Below are positions 57,751 to 64,000 of a DNA stretch of 64,000 bases, piece after piece; the stretch's first letter is position 1; the number at the start of each line of letters is the position of its first letter. The position numbers and the translations under genes were made by a program. The notes beneath the pieces were generated by a model that was not told the origin of the DNA, searched no databases, and saw only the letters and a list, made by a program, of their open reading frames with translations. The stretch comes from Pseudomonadota bacterium (GTDB lineage Bacteria; Pseudomonadota; Alphaproteobacteria; Acetobacterales; Acetobacteraceae). The stretch covers positions 1 to 64,000 of the forward strand of contig JAFEFW010000625.1 in NCBI GenBank assembly GCA_018240405.1, given 5' to 3'.

Positions 57751-58302
57751 ATGGCCCGCGTACCCTATCTCGAAGTGTCCGACCTCGCGCCCGAGGACCA
57801 GGATCTGCTGAAGCGCCCGATCTGGCTGTTCAAGGCGCTGGTGAATTCGCCCAAGGCGGCGCGCGCCTTCTCCGGGCTGGGTGGCTACATCCGTTACGGC
57901 AGCAAGCTGGATTCGCGCATTCGCGAACTCGCGATCCTGCAGGTCGGCTGGCTGGCCCGCTCGCCGTATGAATGGTCGCACCACGTCAAGCTGGGCTACG
58001 ACTTTGGGGTGACGGACGACGACATCAAGGCGCTGATCGATGACACGGCGGGCAAGCCAACCAAGCTGTCGGCGCTGGACCGGCTGGTGCTGAAGGGCGC
58101 GCGCGAGATGACCAGCGATGGAGCCATGGCGGAGGCGACGTTTGCCGCGCTGCAGAAGGAGCTTGGCAATGAGCAGGTGGTGGATCTGACACTGACCATC
58201 GGCTTCTACAACGCGGTCGTGCGGGTGTTGGGCACGCTGCAGATCGATGTCGAGCCTGAGTATATGCCGTATCTGCAGAAGTATCCGTTTCCGGCGGTAT
58301 GA
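57751..58302 (+). CDS. Carboxymuconolactone decarboxylase (AhpD-like) family protein
   Basis: A 183-residue all-helical protein of the CMD family: IRELAILQVGWLARSPYEWSHH is the core helix pair. The redox CxxC of AhpD is absent (SPYEW at 71-75), so it is not a peroxidase of AhpD type; it resembles the cysteine-free CMD proteins found beside catabolic genes. AAGGAGG lies 7 bases before ATG 57751. The amidohydrolase at 58591 is downstream on the same strand, and a joint catabolic role is plausible. Confidence 0.88.
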   Translation: MARVPYLEVSDLAPEDQDLLKRPIWLFKALVNSPKAARAFSGLGGYIRYGSKLDSRIRELAILQVGWLARSPYEWSHHVKLGYDFGVTDDDIKALIDDTAGKPTKLSALDRLVLKGAREMTSDGAMAEATFAALQKELGNEQVVDLTLTIGFYNAVVRVLGTLQIDVEPEYMPYLQKYPFPAV

Positions 58303-58332
58303 CCAGGAGGCCGGCCCAAATGTAACGGTGGA

Positions 58333-58376
58333 AGGGGTCGCGCTGATGCCGTTATGGTCGGTGAAGGCCGACCCCT
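58333..58376 (+). repeat. Palindromic repeat, family 1 variant, possible terminator
   Basis: An outer 8-bp inverted repeat (AGGGGTCG 58333-58340 with CGACCCCT 58369-58376) encloses a family-1 hairpin (GGTCGGT GAAG GCCGACC). It lies 30 bases after the CMD-family stop. In RNA the inner stem needs one wobble pair. Confidence 0.6.
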
Positions 58377-58590
58377 CAAACCTTGCGGAATCGATCAAGC
58401 CTCGTTCGCTGGGACATGACAAGAGGTACGGATCGCGAGCCCCGGCCTGCCATGACGATCATGGAACAGTCGGCGCAAGCACACATGACGTCTGGTACCT
58501 GATCGACACGGCTGCGCGGCACCGATTGCCACCCCCCGGACACCGCGCTAGCCTCTCCTGCATAAGCACACAACGGAGGGAGCACGTCCG

Positions 58591-59739
58591 ATGGCATTGC
58601 CACTGATATCGGCTGACAACCACATCGACATGACCTATTGCCCGCCTGACCTTTGGTCGGAGGCAGCGCCGGCGAAGTGGAAGGGCCAGGTGCCCTGGAC
58701 CGAGGAGCGCAACGACGGCCTGCATTGGATCGTCGACGGCAAGGAACAGGGCATGTGGAACGGTGTCGGGCCTGGCTTCGCCAAGTACGAACGCGGCCAG
58801 TTCACGCATGTCGATGAAATGGCCGATCTAGGTTTCGAATGGAACTACCATCGCGGCGCCGTGTCCCGCCCGACGGATCCCGAGTGGCGGGTGAAGGATC
58901 TCGACCGCGACGGTGTCAAGGCGGAAATCGTCTATGGTTGCCTGCGGATCAACGAGATCATCTCCAACTTTGAGATCCGCGACTGGTGCGACTCGATCTA
59001 CAATGACTGGGTCGCCGACTTCGCGAAAAAGTCCGATCCCAACCGGGTGTTCCCGCTGGCGCTGATCCCGAACTCCAATCCGAAATCCGCGGCGGCGGAG
59101 GTGCGGCGTTGTGCCAAGCTGGGCCTGCGCGGCGGCGACATGGCATTCAAGGGCGTTGGCCTGCCGCTGTGGCACCATGACTGGGACGAATTGTGGCGCG
59201 CAAGCGCCGAGTGCAAGTTCCCGGTGTCCTTCCACTCCACCGGTTTCAAGGCGGTACGCGCGCCAGACACGCCGGAAATGGAGAAGGAGTATTACGTCGA
59301 ATACCGTCTGGTCCGGTCAGCGCTGTTTCAATTGGACACAATGGAGGTGTTGGTCTCCATCCTGGCCTCCGGTGCCTGCGAGCGCTACCCGGACTTCAAC
59401 TTCGTGCTTGGCGAGTCCGGCGTGACCTGGCTGCCTTATGTCTTCGACCGGCTTGACACCGAGTATCACGACCGTGCGCGCGCACTGGGCTTCAAGATGA
59501 AGCCGTCTGATTACTTCCGGCGGCAGGGATACGTTACCTATCAGCAGGATAAGTTCCTGGAACCGATCGTCCCGCTGATTGGTGAGGACCGGATCATGTG
59601 GGGGTCCGACTATCCGCATCCCGATTGCCTGTGGCCGGATTCCCATCAGATCCTGGGCGAGAACCTTGCTGGCTTCTCCGAGAGCACGCAGCGCAAGATC
59701 GTCCACGATAACGTGGCAAGGCTTTACAACATCAACTGA
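58591..59739 (+). CDS. Amidohydrolase-2 family metal-dependent hydrolase
   Basis: A 382-residue TIM-barrel amidohydrolase. Metal-site features are SADNHIDM at the N-terminus, VSFHSTGF in the middle, LGESGVTWLPY and the late Asp of MWGSDYPHPDCLWP. This is the ACMSD-like branch (decarboxylases or hydrolases of aromatic or cyclic acids). A strong GGAGGGAG site precedes the ATG. It follows a CMD-family gene on the same strand after 288 bases. It shares family motifs with the longer protein at 13307-14773 but is not a close copy. Confidence 0.88.
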   Translation: MALPLISADNHIDMTYCPPDLWSEAAPAKWKGQVPWTEERNDGLHWIVDGKEQGMWNGVGPGFAKYERGQFTHVDEMADLGFEWNYHRGAVSRPTDPEWRVKDLDRDGVKAEIVYGCLRINEIISNFEIRDWCDSIYNDWVADFAKKSDPNRVFPLALIPNSNPKSAAAEVRRCAKLGLRGGDMAFKGVGLPLWHHDWDELWRASAECKFPVSFHSTGFKAVRAPDTPEMEKEYYVEYRLVRSALFQLDTMEVLVSILASGACERYPDFNFVLGESGVTWLPYVFDRLDTEYHDRARALGFKMKPSDYFRRQGYVTYQQDKFLEPIVPLIGEDRIMWGSDYPHPDCLWPDSHQILGENLAGFSESTQRKIVHDNVARLYNIN

Positions 59740-60100
59740 ACCAAGACCCGCGGCCGGTAGCCGGGAGCCATGATCCCGGCGCCGGTCGCGATCACAGCAC
59801 GTTCAGGCTGCCGGTTGCCCGGGACCTTCTTGTGTCGAAAATGGCGCGGCGCGGCATCGGGCCTGCTGGCGCCTTCCTAAGTCAGAGGCGGCGGTTTCCG
59901 CCGCAGTGGCAGCTCAACGCGGGCGCGGCGGCAGGCCTTACCCACCCTGTCAGGCAGGCGGGACCCGGGTAGCCGGGACATGGCGACGATGCCGGCTGGG
60001 CCGGTTACCCTCCTGAACCGCGGGACGGTCATGTTTCTCATGTCGCTCACGACATTGTGGCGTAGAACGCCGAGCAGCCTCATGACAAATTGCGGTCATC
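59740..60100. other. Gene-free region of about 360 bases upstream of the kinase/KaiC-like operon
   Basis: No convincing gene was found; a 68-codon minus-strand frame is Arg/Pro-rich and lacks a ribosome site. A small GGCGGCGG/CCGCCGC hairpin lies at about 59886-59903. The region should contain the promoter of the operon starting at 60101. Confidence 0.5.
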
Positions 60101-60877
60101 GTGGATGCCGACTTTGACCGAGAGCATGAGGTAGCGGAACTCCGTCAGCGCTTAGCGGCACTGGAAGCGGCAGTTCGTACCCGTGATGATTTTATTGCGG
60201 TCGCGGCACATGAACTGCGCAACCCGATGCAACCGATCCTTGGTACCGCTGAGCTCGCGCTGAACGCGGCTCGAAAGGCAGGCGATACGTGCCCGCCCCG
60301 CGTCATACAGATGCTGGAACGCATGCAGTATCTTGTTGAGAATTATGTTGTACGGGCGACGCGATTGCTGGATGTTACGCGGATTGAGAGCGGCAATCTC
60401 CGGCTGGAACCACGACCCACCGATCTGTCGGCGCTCGTCGCGGCTGTGGCGGAGAAGTATCGCGCGCCGGCTAGCCGTGCCGGCAGCGTTTTGAAATCTG
60501 CTATCGAAGCCAGTGTCGTCGGCTTCGTCGATCCGCTCGCGACGGAACAGATCGTCGATAATCTGCTGTCCAACGCTATCAGGTTCGGCGCCGGCAAGCC
60601 AATTGAAGTGCGTCTTCGGGCGGCGCGGGGGTGGGCGCTGATTGAGGTTCAAGATGAAGGCGTCGGCATGTCGTCGGAACAGCAGGCCCGACTCTTCGGG
60701 CGCTTCGAGCAGGTGATGCATCATAGGCATGGCAGCGGCTTTGGCATTGGCTTGTGGGTCGCGGGACGACTCGCTCTCGCGATGGGAGGGCGCATCTCGG
60801 TGCAAAGCGAGGTCGGAAACGGAGCGGCGTTCACGGTGGAGTTGCACACGACCAAACCGGATGGTGCCGCGTCATGA
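60101..60877 (+). CDS. Cytoplasmic sensor histidine kinase without a sensory domain
   Basis: A 258-residue kinase consisting of a short coiled segment (EVAELRQRLAALEAAV), a HisKA domain with His37 in AVAAHELRNPMQP, and a HATPase_c domain with N box (QIVDNLLSNAIRFG), G1 (VQDEGVGM), F box (LFGRFEQV) and G2 (GSGFGIGLWVAG). There is no membrane segment and no PAS, GAF or KaiB-like input domain, so the signal must come through a partner. It starts with GTG. Its stop overlaps the ATG of the KaiC-like gene (ATGA), which makes that ATPase the obvious partner. Confidence 0.92.
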   Translation: MDADFDREHEVAELRQRLAALEAAVRTRDDFIAVAAHELRNPMQPILGTAELALNAARKAGDTCPPRVIQMLERMQYLVENYVVRATRLLDVTRIESGNLRLEPRPTDLSALVAAVAEKYRAPASRAGSVLKSAIEASVVGFVDPLATEQIVDNLLSNAIRFGAGKPIEVRLRAARGWALIEVQDEGVGMSSEQQARLFGRFEQVMHHRHGSGFGIGLWVAGRLALAMGGRISVQSEVGNGAAFTVELHTTKPDGAAS

Positions 60878-62388
60878 CAGCGTACGATGAGCCTGCTGAA
60901 CCGCACGGTATCCTGCGCCTGACCAGTGGCGTTCCAGGATTGGATGAGGTGCTCGGCGGCGGCTTTTTGCGTGGAGGCCTCTACATCGTTCAGGGGCCTC
61001 CCGGCTCCGGCAAGACCATCCTTGCCAATCAGATTGCCCATAACGCGGACCGGACCGGTCGATCTGTCTTCATCAGCGTGCTGGGTGAAAGCCACGCTCG
61101 TATGATGCTGCATCTAAGCGCGATGACGTTCTTTGATCTTGGCCGAATCCCGACTCAAATCGCCTATATTGGCGCCTATCAGGCGCTGGAGGACGATGGG
61201 CTGAAAGGCCTGCTGGCGTTGATCCGGCGAGAGGTACAGGCGCGCGACGCCGTGTTCATGGTTCTCGATGGTCTGTCCGCGGTGGAGGCGCAGGCCGAGT
61301 CCGTGTTTGCCATGAAGCGGTTCGCGCATGAACTGCAGACACTGGCCTCGATGCTCAATTGCACCATGTTGCTGCTGACCAGCGCGAGCGGCGCGGATGG
61401 AGCGCCGGAGCGTACAATGGTCGACGGCATTATCGACATGCAGCAGCGGACCTTTGGCGTACGGCGCGAGCGGCGGTTGATCGTGCACAAGCTGCGTGGC
61501 AGTGCCTTCCTGGAGGGCGAGCACCCCTATCGCATCACGACCGAAGGCCTGGCGGTGTTCCCCAGGATCGAGGCCATGCTTGCCTGGCCCACGCGCATGT
61601 TTACGGCATTGGAGGAGCGGGTCTCCTCCGGTATCACATCGCTGGATCGCATGTTCGAGAACGGTATACCCGCCGGCGGCATGCTCAGCGTTGCCGGCCC
61701 CCCTGGCAGCGGCAAGACGGTCCTGGGCCTCCAATTTCTGTCAAAATCCTGTTCCGCCCAACCTGGCCTGATGATCGGCTGCTATGAGCCGCCAGAGCGT
61801 CTGCGGCTCAAGGCGGCGTCTGTCGGCTTCGATCTGTCCGCTGCCGAAAAATGTGGTGACATTGAAGTTCTGTGGCAGCCACTCGGCGAGTACATTCTGG
61901 ACGACATTGCCTGGCGAATGCTTGACGCGGTACGTCGCCGCGGAGTCAAGCGCCTGGTGATCGACGGACTGTCCGGATTTCAGCAGGCCACGTCAGAGCC
62001 GGAACGGTTTGTCCGGTTCTGGTCGACCCTGTCGAATGAGCTGCGCGCTCTCGGTGTTACCACGATCTATACCATGGAGATGCCGGAGATCGTCGGTCCA
62101 AATCTGAATGTCCCGGTAAGTGGAATCTCGTCGTTGGCCGAGGCGATGATCATCCTTCGCTACCTGGAACTCGGCTCACGGCTGTATCGTATTATCTCGT
62201 TGATGAAGGTACGCGAGGGCTCGTTTGATCCGACGATTCGACGGTTCACGATAACCGACATTGGACTGGTTATCGGTGAGCCGTTTGAGGGTGTCGAGGC
62301 GCTGCTGACCGGATTGGCCCGTGAAGTGCCGGGCACCGTCACGCCTGCAGGCGACAACCCCCGGCGCCACCTTCCTGATGCCGGATAG
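60874..62388 (+). CDS. KaiC-like double RecA-fold ATPase (RAD55/KaiC family)
   Basis: A 504-residue protein with two KaiC domains. Walker A motifs are GPPGSGKT at 41-48 and 275-282; the second domain ends with an AEAMIILRYLELGSRLYR segment like that of KaiC CII. By eye-alignment with cyanobacterial KaiC, the paired catalytic glutamates are reduced to one in each domain (GES at 71-73, YEPPE near 304). The Ser431-Thr432 autophosphorylation pair corresponds to Ser419-Ser420 (GISSLAEAM). No KaiA or KaiB gene is nearby. Flanked by a kinase and a response regulator, it is probably an ATP-dependent signalling switch, not a proven clock. Confidence 0.92.
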   Translation: MTAYDEPAEPHGILRLTSGVPGLDEVLGGGFLRGGLYIVQGPPGSGKTILANQIAHNADRTGRSVFISVLGESHARMMLHLSAMTFFDLGRIPTQIAYIGAYQALEDDGLKGLLALIRREVQARDAVFMVLDGLSAVEAQAESVFAMKRFAHELQTLASMLNCTMLLLTSASGADGAPERTMVDGIIDMQQRTFGVRRERRLIVHKLRGSAFLEGEHPYRITTEGLAVFPRIEAMLAWPTRMFTALEERVSSGITSLDRMFENGIPAGGMLSVAGPPGSGKTVLGLQFLSKSCSAQPGLMIGCYEPPERLRLKAASVGFDLSAAEKCGDIEVLWQPLGEYILDDIAWRMLDAVRRRGVKRLVIDGLSGFQQATSEPERFVRFWSTLSNELRALGVTTIYTMEMPEIVGPNLNVPVSGISSLAEAMIILRYLELGSRLYRIISLMKVREGSFDPTIRRFTITDIGLVIGEPFEGVEALLTGLAREVPGTVTPAGDNPRRHLPDAG

Positions 62389-62393
62389 ACGGT

Positions 62394-62762
62394 ATGCCCA
62401 GAATCCTCATTGTCGAGGACGAATTCGCTATTGCGGAATTGCTCGAGATGGTGCTCGTCGATGCGGGATATGAGGTTTTTACGGCGGCCAATGGCAGGCA
62501 AGCTCTGGAGCGGATGGCCGAGGGCCTGCGACCGGACCTGGTCATTACCGACTTCATGATGCCGGTGCTCGACGCGGCCGGCCTGATTGACGCCATGCGG
62601 AATGACGTCGTCAAGCGGGACATCCCGTATATCGTGATGAGCTCCATCCCCGAGGCGAATGTGCGCGAGCGCATTGCCGGCTATCGGGCGTTCCTGCGCA
62701 AGCCTTTTCAACTGGCAGCCTTGGTGGCTCTTGTGGCGACGACTCTTCAGCCACCCACCTGA
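62394..62762 (+). CDS. Single-domain response regulator
   Basis: A 122-residue CheY-like receiver with no output domain. The acidic pair is Glu8/Asp9 (IVEDE), the phospho-acceptor is Asp53 (LVITDFMMPV), the switch Ser lies in IVMSSIP and the conserved Lys is Lys103 (FLRKPF). It starts 5 bases after the KaiC-like stop and should be phosphorylated by the kinase encoded two genes upstream. Without an effector domain it must act by protein contact. Confidence 0.95.
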   Translation: MPRILIVEDEFAIAELLEMVLVDAGYEVFTAANGRQALERMAEGLRPDLVITDFMMPVLDAAGLIDAMRNDVVKRDIPYIVMSSIPEANVRERIAGYRAFLRKPFQLAALVALVATTLQPPT

Positions 62763-62763
62763 T

Positions 62764-62787
62764 CGACGTCGGTTGCCTCCGGCGTCG
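62764..62787 (+). other. Hairpin in the response regulator-deaminase spacer
   Basis: CGACGTCGG pairs with CCGGCGTCG (nine pairs including one G-U in RNA) around a TTGCCT loop. No T tract follows, so it is not a typical terminator; it could tune read-through or message stability between the two genes. Confidence 0.4.
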
Positions 62788-62830
62788 TGGGCTGCACGGA
62801 GATTGCTGGCTCGAAGGCAGGAGGCCGTTC

Positions 62831-63286
62831 ATGTTCACGTCGGAAGAGCTGTTGTATGTGACTGACCACGGCCTCACCGTGCGAGCCCATGCCATGCTGG
62901 CGGCAGCCCGAGCCTATTTTGTCGGGCATCAGGAAGCTGTCGGGGCTCTGTTCATCGAACATGGCATGCAGTACCCGATGTTTCTCAAGAGCGGCTACGA
63001 AGGCGGGCCCTGGGGCGGCACCCAGCGCGGCAGCGTGCCGCGTGGGCGCGGGTGGGGATTCACAAGTGGCGGGCCTAGCCAGGGCAATATTGCAACACAT
63101 GTCGAGGGCCACGCTTCGGCCGTCATGTGGCAGCGGACGGCGGGTTACGCCGTCCTGATCGTCGACCGGCCGATGTGCTCCGTCTGCCACCGCAGTTTGC
63201 ACGCGACATTGCCGCCCAACAGCACGCTCGTTGTCTATTCAGACGAGGAAGGGCGTACCATCGTGAGGGCCAGCCACGCGCGGTAA
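62831..63286 (+). CDS. Stand-alone DddA-like (SCP1.201-like) deaminase
   Basis: A 151-residue protein whose C-terminal two thirds match the SCP1.201-like cytidine deaminases typified by the DNA deaminase toxin DddA. FTSGGPSQG is followed by the zinc/proton-shuttle motif HVEGHASA (His90, Glu92), then by CSVC (Cys116, Cys119) and TLPPNSTLVVY. All zinc ligands and the catalytic Glu are intact, so it should be active on cytosine in DNA or on a related base. Unlike the toxins it has no Rhs/PAAR, WXG or signal sequence; residues 1-40 are a short helical region. AGGAGG precedes the ATG by 6 bases. It follows the response regulator by 68 bases on the same strand. No immunity gene is apparent. The family call is by motif. 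Confidence 0.85.
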   Translation: MFTSEELLYVTDHGLTVRAHAMLAAARAYFVGHQEAVGALFIEHGMQYPMFLKSGYEGGPWGGTQRGSVPRGRGWGFTSGGPSQGNIATHVEGHASAVMWQRTAGYAVLIVDRPMCSVCHRSLHATLPPNSTLVVYSDEEGRTIVRASHAR

Positions 63287-63312
63287 ATCTTGCTGGTCAG
63301 CGTGACGGTGGT

Positions 63313-64000
63313 TCACAAGGTCCGGTTCGCCCGCGCCACCACCGCCTCGAACAGTACCTGGCAGCCGGCCTCGGCCTCCTCCGGCTGGATGCTTTCCAGC
63401 TCATTGTGCGACAGCCCGTCCTTACATGGCGTAAAGATCATCGCCGTCGGCACATGCCGCGCAACATACACCGCGTCATGTCCCGCGCCAGAAACGATCT
63501 CCCGCGTCGTGTAACCGAGCTTCGCCGCACCCTGCCGCACCAGGTCTACGCAGGACTTGTCGAACGGCTGTGCCGGAATGCGGAACAGCACCGTCAGGTC
63601 AAGCTGCACGCCATCCTTCTCGGCGAGCCGGCGCGCCTCGGCCTGGAACTCCTCATCCATCCGGTTCACCTCGTCCATCGACGGGTGGCGGAATTCGGCC
63701 GAGAAGCGGACTTCCCCCGGCACGACGTTGCGGCTGTTCGGAAACACCTGCAATTGCCCGACCGTGCCGCGCCCGTCATCGCCGCGGGCGCGCATGATCC
63801 GGTCCACCGCTTCGATGATGCGCGCCGCGGCGACCAGCGCGTCCTTGCGCGTCGAGGGCGGCGTGGTGCCGGCATGGCTGTCCTGGCCTGTCGTCACGAT
63901 ATCGTACCAGACCTGCGCCTGCGCGCCGGTGACGATGCCGATCTGCTTGTGCTCACGCTCCAGAAACGGGCCTTGCTCGATATGCAGCTCGAAATAGGCA
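63313..64000 (-). CDS. M20-type N-carbamoyl-amino-acid hydrolase/allantoate amidohydrolase (5' end beyond the window)
   Basis: The frame is open from the right edge and ends at 63313, giving the last 229 residues. ELHIEQGPFLE, TTGQDSHAGTTPPSTRKDAL (dimerisation-domain signature with a substrate-contacting His), VVPGEVRFSAEFRHP and the late metal-ligand segment SGAGHDAVYVAR followed by LSHNELE are diagnostic of the AmaB/HyuC/AllC group. These zinc or manganese enzymes hydrolyse N-carbamoyl amino acids, beta-ureidopropionate or allantoate; the specificity cannot be told from the C-terminal part. It converges with the deaminase gene, 26 bases apart. Confidence 0.93.
   Translation of the reverse strand, partial: AYFELHIEQGPFLEREHKQIGIVTGAQAQVWYDIVTTGQDSHAGTTPPSTRKDALVAAARIIEAVDRIMRARGDDGRGTVGQLQVFPNSRNVVPGEVRFSAEFRHPSMDEVNRMDEEFQAEARRLAEKDGVQLDLTVLFRIPAQPFDKSCVDLVRQGAAKLGYTTREIVSGAGHDAVYVARHVPTAMIFTPCKDGLSHNELESIQPEEAEAGCQVLFEAVVARANRTL

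Noticed and set aside
57751-58302. Selenoprotein of the AhpD type, prompted by selA/selC in the window
   Set aside because: The redox motif is replaced by SPYEW in a continuous frame, with no in-frame UGA. No UGA-interrupted gene was recognised elsewhere in the window.
63313-64000. Immunity partner for the deaminase
   Set aside because: The adjacent gene is convergent and clearly encodes an M20-type amidohydrolase.

Overview
The window is GC-rich DNA with densely packed genes on both strands. Short ATGA-type overlaps and GTG starts are frequent. The gene content points to an alphaproteobacterium, most likely from the Acetobacteraceae or a neighbouring Rhodospirillales group: many branched-chain-type ABC solute-binding proteins, a fused hydantoinase A/B, type-2 amidohydrolases, an OmpA barrel protein, glutaredoxin-type ArsC, and recF-gyrB. 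The family assignment is an inference. The window looks chromosomal: it carries gyrB, recF, cysS, trmJ and selC, and no transposase, phage gene or plasmid replication gene was recognised.

Layout. 1-11.2 kb: an edge-truncated DUF2339 membrane protein, osmC, a short-chain dehydrogenase with a degenerate active site, a TfoX-N protein, a decayed solute-binding protein, a large-subunit catalase (katE), trmJ, cysS, and an aspartoacylase-like/argE pair. 11.3-21.4 kb: two MFS transporters, an amidohydrolase, a chemoreceptor carrying PilZ and CZB domains, a D-2-hydroxyacid dehydrogenase coupled to a GNAT acetyltransferase, and an FTR1 iron permease fused to a cupredoxin domain. 21.7-26.9 kb: a GH51 arabinofuranosidase overlapping a 1238-residue HyuA-HyuB fusion. 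27.6-33.4 kb: an EamA transporter and a complete five-gene Liv-type ABC transporter. 33.4-41.6 kb: a hydrolase/membrane fusion, DUF2177, a beta-propeller, DUF4336 with a 41-residue membrane peptide overlapping its end, a DUF883-like protein, a second chemoreceptor and arsC. 41.7-51 kb: tandem orphan solute-binding proteins, recF-gyrB, small proteins and OmpA. 51.2-54.4 kb: tRNA-Sec and selA, then a carboxylesterase-fold protein lacking its catalytic Ser and His. 55.2-59.7 kb: catabolic enzymes (SDR, Gfo/Idh/MocA, L,D-transpeptidase fold, carboxymuconolactone decarboxylase family, amidohydrolase). 60.1-63.3 kb: a histidine kinase / double KaiC-like ATPase / single-domain response regulator operon, followed on the same strand by a stand-alone deaminase of the DddA (SCP1.201-like) family. 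The right edge cuts an M20-type amidohydrolase.

The strongest candidate for something undescribed is the 60.1-63.3 kb cassette. A KaiC-like two-component module lies 68 bases upstream of a DNA-deaminase-family gene that has no toxin delivery domains and no visible immunity gene. Other unusual items are the pseudo-esterase, two families of small dispersed palindromes, two segments bounded by inverted arrays of a GATGAACGCC unit, a livG with a lost ABC signature, and the small overlapping membrane ORF at 36.9-37.05 kb.

All calls were made by reading the sequence and its translations. No database search was run.
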